Of a stretch of 23,989 nucleotides of DNA, positions 1-5,491 are shown piece after piece. Made by a program: the position numbers and the translations under genes. The stretch is from a virus: IMG/VR virus record IMGVR_UViG_3300028388_005076, positions 1 to 23,989 of that record; one strand, written 5' to 3'. How positions within the stretch are numbered: the first letter of the stretch is position 1; each line of letters starts with the position of its first letter. Below the pieces are notes generated by a model that saw nothing but the letters and a program-made list of their open reading frames with translations, did not search any database and was not told the origin of the DNA.

Positions 1-89
1 GGGTTAAGTGGAGGGGTTTGAAATATGATCGGTGTAGGGGGGTATATAGGGCATGGAATGATTATATTTGTTTTTTACTAATTGATTAA
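1..89 (+). CDS. C-terminal end of an unknown gene entering from the left edge (partial)
   Basis: The third frame is open from base 3 to a TAA at 87-89 and encodes about 28 residues, rich in Arg, Trp and Tyr. The distance to the next start codon (102) matches the tight packing of the genes that follow, and the G-rich composition is the same. This suggests the tail of an upstream gene in the same operon. The stretch is short, so an open frame by chance is quite possible. No family can be named. Confidence 0.4.
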   Translation, partial: VKWRGLKYDRCRGVYRAWNDYICFLLID

Positions 90-101
90 TAGAGTTTTAA
101 G

Positions 102-764
102 ATGGAAAAGGAAAGACAGAATTTAATTTATCCTGATAGGATAATGGATCTTATTGAGGAGATGAAGAGTAATGGTCAGTATTGTAGTGTAGAGCATATT
201 GAGATGATCAATCGGGAGTTGATATCTCAGGTTGTCACTAAGGGTATTGATGAATTTTCACATGGTGTTTATTCATATTTAGAGAGGGTAAAGGCTTTTC
301 ATGTGGAGTTATTGAAAGGGGATGGGTTGTTACGTACTGACATGCCTCGTAAATTTTTGATGGACCAGGTATTAGATTTAACGACGTTGTTTTTGGATTT
401 GTTGTTAGGGATGGCTAATAGCAACAAGGGTTCATTTAAGGTGATGGATGGAGAGGAGCGACAGGATTACGGTTTTGCGGCTGTATTAAAAATGTTGGAA
501 GAGCGAGGTTTTAAGGTAGTGATAGATTCTGATTATTTTTCAGAGCCTAAAAAGGTAGATCCTACCAATGTAGAGCTTGATAATGAGTCTAATTTTTCAC
601 CTAAGGGTGAGGATAAGATGGGTTTTAGGGTAACTAATACGCCTACTGCTTCAGGGGGGTCCAATACGGATAGAGAGGAAGATACTGATACAAAGGGTGG
701 AGATAGTCGGAATTTGCATAAGGGTCCACGCCAGGGTAATGGTGGGATTAAGTACAGTATGTAA
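102..764 (+). CDS. Unknown protein with a helical N-terminal part and disordered tail
   Basis: I do not recognise this 220-residue protein. Residues 1 to about 150 look mostly helical, with a Leu-rich hydrophobic stretch near residues 90-105 (LDLTTLFLDLLLGMA) that is more like a buried helix than a membrane span. From about residue 150 the chain is polar and low in complexity, with Gly, Ser, Asp, Glu and Lys, as expected for a disordered tail. The ATG at 102 follows an AT-rich stretch with no Shine-Dalgarno site. It is the first complete gene of a + strand operon that runs to the terminator at 2203-2234. Its codons favour G and T at third positions, like the next three genes and unlike the structural genes. 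Confidence 0.75.
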   Translation: MEKERQNLIYPDRIMDLIEEMKSNGQYCSVEHIEMINRELISQVVTKGIDEFSHGVYSYLERVKAFHVELLKGDGLLRTDMPRKFLMDQVLDLTTLFLDLLLGMANSNKGSFKVMDGEERQDYGFAAVLKMLEERGFKVVIDSDYFSEPKKVDPTNVELDNESNFSPKGEDKMGFRVTNTPTASGGSNTDREEDTDTKGGDSRNLHKGPRQGNGGIKYSM

Positions 765-781
765 TCGAGATAGTTTGTGAA

Positions 782-1081
782 ATGGAGGAGTTAAGGGGCC
801 CTGTTGTCAAGTTTGATGGTTTTGAGTTTCGGGGAATTCAGTTTATAAATACGGTTAATGGTAATGCGCTGGTTCGCTATAAGATTATGGTGGAGGCTGA
901 CTTGCGTAAGTTTAAGGTTGGGGATATGTTTCGCGGGAGTTGCGGGAACATTTTCGAGTTAAAGTTAGCGTTAGATAATCGGGCTTATTTGGATATGGCC
1001 AAATCGATGGTGATTAAGCCTGGGGAGTCTTTTCCTTTGTGTTATCAATTGGAGTTGCTGGATAATTTAGATAATGTTTAA
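782..1081 (+). CDS. Small unknown protein
   Basis: This is a 99-residue protein of unknown function. The sequence alternates short hydrophobic and charged stretches (VVKFDGFEFRGIQF, RYKIMVEADLRKFKVGD) and looks like a compact beta-rich domain, perhaps an OB-like or barrel fold; that is only an impression. No signal peptide or membrane segment is seen. It starts 17 bases after the previous stop and is followed after 12 bases by the next gene, so it is probably co-transcribed with both. Codon use is G/T-rich like its neighbours. Confidence 0.7.
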   Translation: MEELRGPVVKFDGFEFRGIQFINTVNGNALVRYKIMVEADLRKFKVGDMFRGSCGNIFELKLALDNRAYLDMAKSMVIKPGESFPLCYQLELLDNLDNV

Positions 1082-1093
1082 TTAAGTAGTGTT

Positions 1094-1504
1094 ATGAGTA
1101 AGGAGAAAAAGGAAGATGTTTATTTGTGTCAGGACAATGACAATCAGATTAAGGTTAAGAAGAATGAGGAGGGTTTGATTGATGAACTTTGGATTAAAGC
1201 TGATGGTGATACCGGTTGGGTAGTAATTAGCTGGATAGATTTTCAGAATGCTTTAGGTTTATCTGCTAATGCTTTAAAGGGTTCTTCAAAGGAAAGGATT
1301 CAGGGTTTGTTAATGGCGGCAGGCTTTGAAACCAATGGGATGAATCAGTATCGGCATTTTGACTATGGGTCGTTGAGTTTAGAATCGTATGAGCCAATCG
1401 AGTTAGTTGAGAAGCTTATTCATATAGGGGCTCGAAGTCAGCATAATGCTATTAAAAGTTCGTTTGAGAAAATAGTAGAGGCTAAACCTAAGTTAGAGGA
1501 TTAG
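1094..1504 (+). CDS. Small unknown protein
   Basis: This 136-residue protein has no family I can name. It begins with a charged Lys/Glu-rich segment. A mixed region follows with Trp-rich strands (LWIKADGDTGWVVISWIDF, residues about 32-50), and then a helical half. The middle (FQNALGLSANALKGSSKERI) could hold a helix-turn-helix-like pair of helices, but I would not call it DNA-binding on this alone. It ends with TAG, one base before the next start. No membrane segment or signal peptide is visible. Confidence 0.7.
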   Translation: MSKEKKEDVYLCQDNDNQIKVKKNEEGLIDELWIKADGDTGWVVISWIDFQNALGLSANALKGSSKERIQGLLMAAGFETNGMNQYRHFDYGSLSLESYEPIELVEKLIHIGARSQHNAIKSSFEKIVEAKPKLED

Positions 1505-1505
1505 T

Positions 1506-1685
1506 ATGTATTTAAAACATGATCATAGTCGGATGGTAGAGGTAGTGGTCAATTTTGAGTTGCGCAAGGTGCACAATCGGTTAAATCGGTTATCGAGTGG
1601 GTTGGATATTCGTTTGAAGGAATTGCAAGCGGAGGACCCTTGGAGTAAGATAAATAAAAATACAGATATTTACTGGACCAAATAA
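1506..1685 (+). CDS. 59-residue unknown protein, easily missed
   Basis: An ATG one base after the previous stop opens a frame of 59 codons ending in TAA. It fills what would otherwise be a 187-base gap in a tightly packed operon, and the next gene starts six bases later. The product is basic and likely helical through its middle (NFELRKVHNRLNRLSSGL, residues 16-33), with two Trp residues near the C-terminus. G/T-rich codon use matches genes 102-1504, which supports it being a real member of that group. Function unknown. Confidence 0.65.
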   Translation: MYLKHDHSRMVEVVVNFELRKVHNRLNRLSSGLDIRLKELQAEDPWSKINKNTDIYWTK

Positions 1686-1691
1686 CAAGTT

Positions 1692-2165
1692 ATGAGCAAC
1701 GAGAAGATACCGGTCATTTTACAGGTGACTGAATTTTACGACGAAGATTACCACAGAGATCCCCAGGGAAGATTTTCTGCTAAGGGTGAGCTAAGTGGTT
1801 ACTACATATCGAAAGAGTCCTCAGACAAGCTTCAATCAAGTGTAGATCAGTTATCGAAAACGCTTGAGCAAACCAAAAAAGAAAGCAAGAAGAGGGCTTT
1901 AAAGATTGAGAATTTGAGTAATCATGTAGATAAGCTTCAGCATGATTTGTATGCAACGCGGAAAGAGAAAGAAATGCTGAAGGTAAAAATTGCTAACAGT
2001 AAAAAAAGTCACAACAATTTACATGGTAAGTATTTGCAAACAGTCATCAATTTAGATGAATTAGAAGGCCGGCACCCAAAAGCCCTGGCAGGTTTTAGCG
2101 CTCTATTTTTTGTTCTCGGGGTAATTGTTACATTTGTTGCTGCTGAGTTGTTTGATACGTTCTGA
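1692..2165 (+). CDS. Tail-anchored coiled-coil membrane protein of unknown function
   Basis: This 157-residue protein has three visible parts. There is a short polar N-terminus with an Asp/Glu/Tyr-rich patch, then a long Lys/Glu-rich coiled coil at about residues 41-105. A single hydrophobic span lies at about 131-152 (ALAGFSALFFVLGVIVTFVA), almost at the C-terminus. There is no signal peptide, so it is probably anchored by its tail in the inner membrane with the coiled coil in the cytoplasm. It is the last gene before a strong terminator. Composition changes here: G no longer exceeds C, unlike the genes just upstream. An envelope or host-takeover role is possible but unsupported; the topology does not fit a classical i-spanin, whose span is N-terminal. 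Confidence 0.75.
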   Translation: MSNEKIPVILQVTEFYDEDYHRDPQGRFSAKGELSGYYISKESSDKLQSSVDQLSKTLEQTKKESKKRALKIENLSNHVDKLQHDLYATRKEKEMLKVKIANSKKSHNNLHGKYLQTVINLDELEGRHPKALAGFSALFFVLGVIVTFVAAELFDTF

Positions 2166-2202
2166 CGTAACCTTTATTCGGTTGTAACTATCTTTCGTTT
2201 TT

Positions 2203-2234
2203 AAGCCTCTACTTTCTGAGTAGGGGCTTTTTTT
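2203..2234 (+). terminator. Rho-independent terminator of the 102-2165 operon
   Basis: The arms AAGCCTCTACT (2203-2213) and AGTAGGGGCTT (2219-2229) form an 11-bp stem with one G-T wobble and a five-base loop. The stem runs into a T-tract (2228-2234). It lies 37 bases after the last stop codon of the operon. Confidence 0.9.
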
Positions 2235-2245
2235 ATGAAGTGAAT

Positions 2246-2372
2246 AAAAAAAAGTCCTAAGTCTAATCTATCGTGTGGAAAAGGCCCAGTGTTGTAGTAG
2301 GTGGGCAGGAAGAGGGTAACGAACCGATTAGGACTTAGGACTTAAACAGATGTCTAAAGTGTCACAAAGATA
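2246..2372 (-). ncRNA. Candidate small structured RNA on the minus strand
   Basis: Bases 2252-2268 and 2326-2343 form a 17-bp stem with one bulged base around a 57-base interior. The interior has its own short pairings: 2271-2274 with 2319-2322, and 2284-2288 with 2302-2306. Read on the minus strand, the long stem ends directly in eight T residues (2253 down to 2246), as in an intrinsic terminator. The minus strand also carries TATCTTTG at 2372-2365, an exact match to the Bacteroidota -7 consensus TAnnTTTG. A transcript of roughly 110 bases would result. No good -33 element was found. The alternative is a DNA site or a + strand RNA element; no protein gene fits here. Confidence 0.35.
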
Positions 2373-2460
2373 ACCTGAGGCTTTTTAAACGACGATTCTG
2401 ATCGGTATTAGTGCCTATAAAAGGCTAAAACTGCTATTTTAGCGAGCAAATAGAAAAAAG
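2373..2460 (+). promoter_or_regulatory. Leader of the 2461 gene with a small hairpin and a possible promoter box
   Basis: A perfect 7-bp hairpin (GCTAAAA at 2424-2430 with TTTTAGC at 2437-2443) overlaps TATTTTAG at 2435-2442. That box is one base off the Bacteroidota -7 consensus and lies 26 bases before the ATG at 2461. The same nine bases TATTTTAGC recur 28 bases before the gene at 12884. This is the natural place for a promoter of the late block, because a terminator lies just upstream, but no -33 element is evident. Confidence 0.3.
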
Positions 2461-3174
2461 ATGAAAGAATTTTGGTTTAATTTTATGATGAAGTTGGGTG
2501 TTATTGGAAAACTCAACCTCATTCGATTAGATGATTTAAATGAATTATTAGCAAAACTCAGCAGCCATGTGCGTAACCTTAGTTTGAATTGGAAGCACAG
2601 CATGCATGATCACTGGCGTTTGTTTTCCCTGGGAGAAATGGAAAAGCGCTTTTTAAATTTCAGCTTTTATCAAGAAGGCTTAGGTCAAAAGACAATTCAA
2701 GATTTAGTTGGCCATGCGCGAAGAAACTATTACGTCTTCAGGGAACAGCAAGACGAGTATGCTCAAAAATGGATTGATCATCAATTAAGTTTTGAAACCA
2801 TGGTGGCGTATGACATGGGTTTTGTCACCTGGCAGAGTCAAATGCTGGAAGATTTAAGATCCTTGACTATTTACTTTTTAAAGTATGTAGCATCGGACCA
2901 GTGCCAATACAAGGAAATTATTCAAGATGATAATTCAGTTCGTGTACTGGTTCCTACTATTGCTAAAAAGCTGAATTTTTTAAAGCTCATTCACGATCTA
3001 TCTAAGAGGAGTTTTTATTGTGAGTACGTTAGCTATGACGAAGCTGCCGTCATGGCTAAAGAAACCAATCAGTACTTAAACAAAAAAGCGGCTGAATTAG
3101 GTTTAAGTATAGAGTTCAATGATGATAAAGTTCAAATAATCAAAATTTCTAATGGCAAGAATAACTGGAAGTAA
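2461..3174 (+). CDS. Unknown protein, first gene of the terminase-proximal block
   Basis: This 237-residue protein has no recognisable family. It appears almost entirely helical, with several aromatic-rich stretches (NFSFYQEGLG near residue 66, and LTIYFLKYVASDQC near 135-150). There is no signal peptide; the N-terminal hydrophobic residues are too short for a membrane span. It is the first gene after the terminator and non-coding stretch at 2203-2460, so it probably opens a new transcription unit leading into the terminase and capsid genes. The ATG at 2461 follows an A-rich stretch (GAAAAAAG). Its end overlaps the longest version of the next gene by 23 bases. Confidence 0.75.
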   Translation: MKEFWFNFMMKLGVIGKLNLIRLDDLNELLAKLSSHVRNLSLNWKHSMHDHWRLFSLGEMEKRFLNFSFYQEGLGQKTIQDLVGHARRNYYVFREQQDEYAQKWIDHQLSFETMVAYDMGFVTWQSQMLEDLRSLTIYFLKYVASDQCQYKEIIQDDNSVRVLVPTIAKKLNFLKLIHDLSKRSFYCEYVSYDEAAVMAKETNQYLNKKAAELGLSIEFNDDKVQIIKISNGKNNWK

Positions 3175-3472
3175 TGTGAGATTTGTCTTCATGGACCCAA
3201 GCAATGAGGTTATGGCAGTTAGTCGCTGGTTGCAGGTTATTGCACCTTTACTTGGAATTAGCGACATTACTCTAAGACGTAAATTTCAATTACCGGATGG
3301 TAAGATTAGGTCAAAGATTGAGTACAACGGCTACATTGTTTACCGGTGCCTGGAGCATAAAACGAAAGAGAAAAAAGGCAACGTCTTTTTAAATGGCCCG
3401 GAAGTAAAATTGGGCCAGGTCAAAAGGAGTTTCACCTTTCATGTTAAAAAGCCTAAAAAGAAAAAGTATTGA
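3152..3472 (+). CDS. Small basic unknown protein
   Basis: The product is a 106-residue protein that ends in a strongly basic Lys-rich tail (HVKKPKKKKY), so nucleic-acid contact is conceivable. The start is uncertain. The ATG at 3152 overlaps the previous gene by 23 bases. An in-frame ATG at 3191 (residue 14) would leave a 16-base gap instead and begin MDPSNEV. The middle (LLGISDITLRRKFQLPDGKIRSK) could contain two helices and a basic turn. No family is recognised. The stop TGA is shared with the next start as TGATG. Confidence 0.65.
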   Translation: MARITGSNVRFVFMDPSNEVMAVSRWLQVIAPLLGISDITLRRKFQLPDGKIRSKIEYNGYIVYRCLEHKTKEKKGNVFLNGPEVKLGQVKRSFTFHVKKPKKKKY

Positions 3473-3807
3473 TGGAACATCAGGAAGTTAGAACCTATGA
3501 CAACATGCTTGATTGTCAAGAAGGCTATGGTTATTTCATCTTTCAGCACAAAAGAAATGAAGGCTTTTACTATGCCAATGACTTTAAATGTCACGTAACA
3601 TCCAACTCCCTGGAAAAAGTTCAAGAGCATGTTAAATTAGAAAGCCGAAAAAGGAAAGACTGGTTTATTGCCCCTTACGTTAAAACGAATGGTGGTAAAG
3701 TTCCAATTCATAAAAAGCTGCCTTATTACTTGATCAGTAATGAGAATGGCAAAGTTTTTATTAACCTAATGACTGAAAAGTTTTATAATTCTTGGAAGAA
3801 TGATTAA
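3472..3807 (+). CDS. Small unknown protein
   Basis: I place the start at the ATG at 3472, which overlaps the previous TGA stop by one base (TGATG), rather than at the TTG one codon earlier. The 111-residue product is rich in Tyr, Phe, Lys and His and looks like a mixed alpha/beta cytoplasmic domain (GYGYFIFQHKRNEGFYYAND in its first third). It has no membrane segment or signal peptide. The last eight bases overlap the start of the next gene, which points to translational coupling within this compact group. Function unknown. Confidence 0.7.
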   Translation: MEHQEVRTYDNMLDCQEGYGYFIFQHKRNEGFYYANDFKCHVTSNSLEKVQEHVKLESRKRKDWFIAPYVKTNGGKVPIHKKLPYYLISNENGKVFINLMTEKFYNSWKND

Positions 3808-4066
3808 CAAAAAATGGAATGACATTCGCCAACAGCCTTTATCTGAAATTAATCAGGGCCAATGGTACATGATTGATTTTGGTGGTCGCAAAGGCAGCAT
3901 GAAGATGCGCGGGGATTATGTTTTCAAACAGGTACGCAACTGGCAGGAAAACAATTACCGGCGACAGCAACTACTTAAAATTCCAGCAGAGAAAGGGCCT
4001 TATACGGTTTATGAAAATACCGTGTACTTTGAATCAGGAGATGAAATAAAAATCGAAGAACTTTAA
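3800..4066 (+). CDS. Small unknown protein
   Basis: This is an 88-residue protein whose ATG lies inside the end of the preceding gene (ATGATTAA, 8-base overlap). The first half holds Trp, Tyr and Gly in strand-like stretches (GQWYMIDFGGRKG). The second half is a basic helix followed by short strands ending in an acidic tail. No known domain is recognised. It is part of an uninterrupted series of small genes between 2461 and the terminase, all on the + strand. Confidence 0.65.
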   Translation: MINKKWNDIRQQPLSEINQGQWYMIDFGGRKGSMKMRGDYVFKQVRNWQENNYRRQQLLKIPAEKGPYTVYENTVYFESGDEIKIEEL

Positions 4067-4072
4067 AAGAAC

Positions 4073-4321
4073 ATGATGGCCCAAAAAATGATGTTAGCAG
4101 GCTATATGGTGAGCGTAGACAGCACTTCTTTGGCAATGAAGGTTGGTAATAACATGGAGAACATTGATGTCATTATGCACGAGATAAATGAGCATCTTAA
4201 AGCCAGTCACAACAAAGAAATGTACGATCCGGTGGAAAACTATGTAAAAGGATATCGTTTAATTGCGGCTGGATGGGCCCCTGGAGAATGTCATATTTTG
4301 GCTTATGCAAAACTTCGATGA
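4073..4321 (+). CDS. Small unknown protein
   Basis: The product is an 82-residue protein starting at ATG 4073, with a second ATG at 4076 as an equally possible start. It has a Met-rich N-terminus, then a polar helical stretch (VIMHEINEHLKASHNKEMY), and ends with a short Gly/Ala-rich hydrophobic segment (RLIAAGWAPGECHILAYA) that is too short and mixed for a confident membrane span. The next gene begins inside its last codons. No family is recognised. I considered whether this and the next gene form one frameshifted protein and saw no convincing slippery site. Confidence 0.6.
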   Translation: MMAQKMMLAGYMVSVDSTSLAMKVGNNMENIDVIMHEINEHLKASHNKEMYDPVENYVKGYRLIAAGWAPGECHILAYAKLR

Positions 4322-4547
4322 TGACATTATCTACTTGTTTGAAGATTTTGTAGAAGACAGAAACAAGACGTTTATTTTTGTGGTCGGTATCTGTACTTAC
4401 GCCACTGATTTTCATGACCTGGAAAGATCAAGACAGTGGGTGTATTATCGAAGTTTGGTTTTAAGGCCAGATGCTACACTGCCTTTTATCCTTGACTCTG
4501 ATATCAATGTAGAAGCTTTGTTCAACTACACTTTCTTCTTAAACTAA
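4305..4547 (+). CDS. Small acidic unknown protein
   Basis: I choose the ATG at 4305 (80 residues, MQNFDDDIIYLF...) over the in-frame TTG at 4263. ATG starts dominate here, and the longer form would overlap its neighbour by 59 bases instead of 17. The product is rich in Asp, Glu, Phe and Tyr, with an early acidic helix (LFEDFVEDRN), then strand-like hydrophobic stretches (FIFVVGICTYA) and a hydrophobic C-terminus. No known domain is recognised. It ends six bases before the next start. Confidence 0.6.
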   Translation: MQNFDDDIIYLFEDFVEDRNKTFIFVVGICTYATDFHDLERSRQWVYYRSLVLRPDATLPFILDSDINVEALFNYTFFLN

Positions 4548-4553
4548 AAGCTA

Positions 4554-5123
4554 ATGTATCTTTTTAGAATTCGCAAAAATCAGGACCTCAACGAAGACTT
4601 TCCAGAGCTCAATGACATACCAGCGTTTAAGGAGGTTTTAAAAAAGTCTAAAGGCCAAGACTACATTAAGATCTTAGCATTTTATTGTGATTGGGAGTCT
4701 CCATTTCGTCAGTTCAAAAATGATGAAGATCGATTAAGCCAAATCACTAAGACCTTTTTCAATAAAAAGACTGATTCGTTTTATAAGACCAAGACCTGGA
4801 AGAACGCGGTCCAAATGTATTTTTTCTTACAGAAAGACCCGGACCGAATGCTTTACAACAGTCTTCAAAAATATTATGAGAAGATTGTAACCAGCATTGA
4901 AGAACTGTCAGGTAAAAAGCATGATGATTTAGAATCAGAGTTAGCGGACATGGATAAAGTATATCAGTTCAACAAAAAGGCTATTAGCCTTAAAAGTCAA
5001 ATTGACGAGTTGAAAGACCGTATTGAAAACAGTCAAACCCTGATCAATAAGAAAATTTTGGATAAACTTTGCTATCTTGAAAAACGTCAGTACCGGTTAA
5101 AGGTGCTGAATGAATCACTTTAA
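4554..5123 (+). CDS. Unknown phage protein with C-terminal coiled coil (possible small terminase)
   Basis: This 189-residue protein has an N-terminal helical region and a Lys/Glu-rich coiled coil from about residue 105 to 180. In the N-terminal part the pattern D-x-x-SPF-R-x-F-x-N-D-E-D-R (near residues 46-60) stands out. I have a general impression of such a 'SP[FY]R..[DE]..R' segment in phage proteins encoded close to terminases, but cannot confirm it here. Small terminase subunits usually sit just upstream of TerL and combine a small N-terminal helical domain with an oligomerising coiled coil, so this gene or the next is the best candidate. That assignment is inference from position and architecture only. 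Confidence 0.65.
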   Translation: MYLFRIRKNQDLNEDFPELNDIPAFKEVLKKSKGQDYIKILAFYCDWESPFRQFKNDEDRLSQITKTFFNKKTDSFYKTKTWKNAVQMYFFLQKDPDRMLYNSLQKYYEKIVTSIEELSGKKHDDLESELADMDKVYQFNKKAISLKSQIDELKDRIENSQTLINKKILDKLCYLEKRQYRLKVLNESL

Positions 5124-5140
5124 ATTTTAAATGTACCATT

Positions 5141-5485
5141 ATGGAAACGGTGAACATTGCTGATTTTTTAGCGAAAGATGAAGAACAACAAGCCCTTGAT
5201 ATTAAAAAAATTGATGGCATTAAAAAACTACAAAAACTCCAGGCGGCTGAGATTTCTGAGGAAGTTAAAGCGCAAATAGAGCAGCGCATTCAAGACCTTA
5301 AGCAAATCGAAAAAATGAAAGAAGAGAAAAAGCTAAAAACTGGTATTACACCAGAAGCCCTTGAAAAGAAAGAAAAAGCTAAAAAAGAAGAAGAAAAAAA
5401 GGCCGAAGCAAAAAAGCCTTCGTATGTAAGCATTTCGCCTCCCCCAATTCGGAAGCAAGAACGCAACAACCCATATAGCCTGTAA
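5141..5485 (+). CDS. Highly charged coiled-coil protein just upstream of TerL
   Basis: This 114-residue protein consists largely of Lys, Glu, Ala and Gln. Residues about 15-95 form an almost continuous charged helix or coiled coil, with a central KEKAKKEEEKKAEAKK run. A Pro/Ser-rich unstructured tail follows (SISPPPIRKQERNNPYSL). The N-terminus (VNIADFLAKDEEQQ) has the look of a short docking motif. TerL starts six bases after its stop. A role as terminase partner, scaffold or chaperone fits its position; no family is recognised, and low-complexity charged sequence makes homology searches weak. Confidence 0.7.
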   Translation: METVNIADFLAKDEEQQALDIKKIDGIKKLQKLQAAEISEEVKAQIEQRIQDLKQIEKMKEEKKLKTGITPEALEKKEKAKKEEEKKAEAKKPSYVSISPPPIRKQERNNPYSL

Positions 5486-5491
5486 CCCTAT

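Noticed and set aside
2252-2343. tRNA or tRNA-like gene
   Set aside because: The outer stem is 17 bp with no T-loop consensus and no anticodon arm in the right place; it cannot be folded into a cloverleaf.
4263-4304. Longer TTG start for the gene ending at 4547
   Set aside because: It would overlap the previous gene by 59 bases; the in-frame ATG at 4305 gives a 17-base overlap and agrees with the ATG starts around it.
4297-4325. Programmed frameshift joining the genes at 4073 and 4305
   Set aside because: No slippery heptamer followed by a stem is visible, and the two products show no sign of one continuous domain.
5341-5430. A-rich repeat or microsatellite
   Set aside because: The A-rich run encodes the Lys/Glu helix of the 114-residue protein and keeps its frame; it is coding composition rather than a repeat element.
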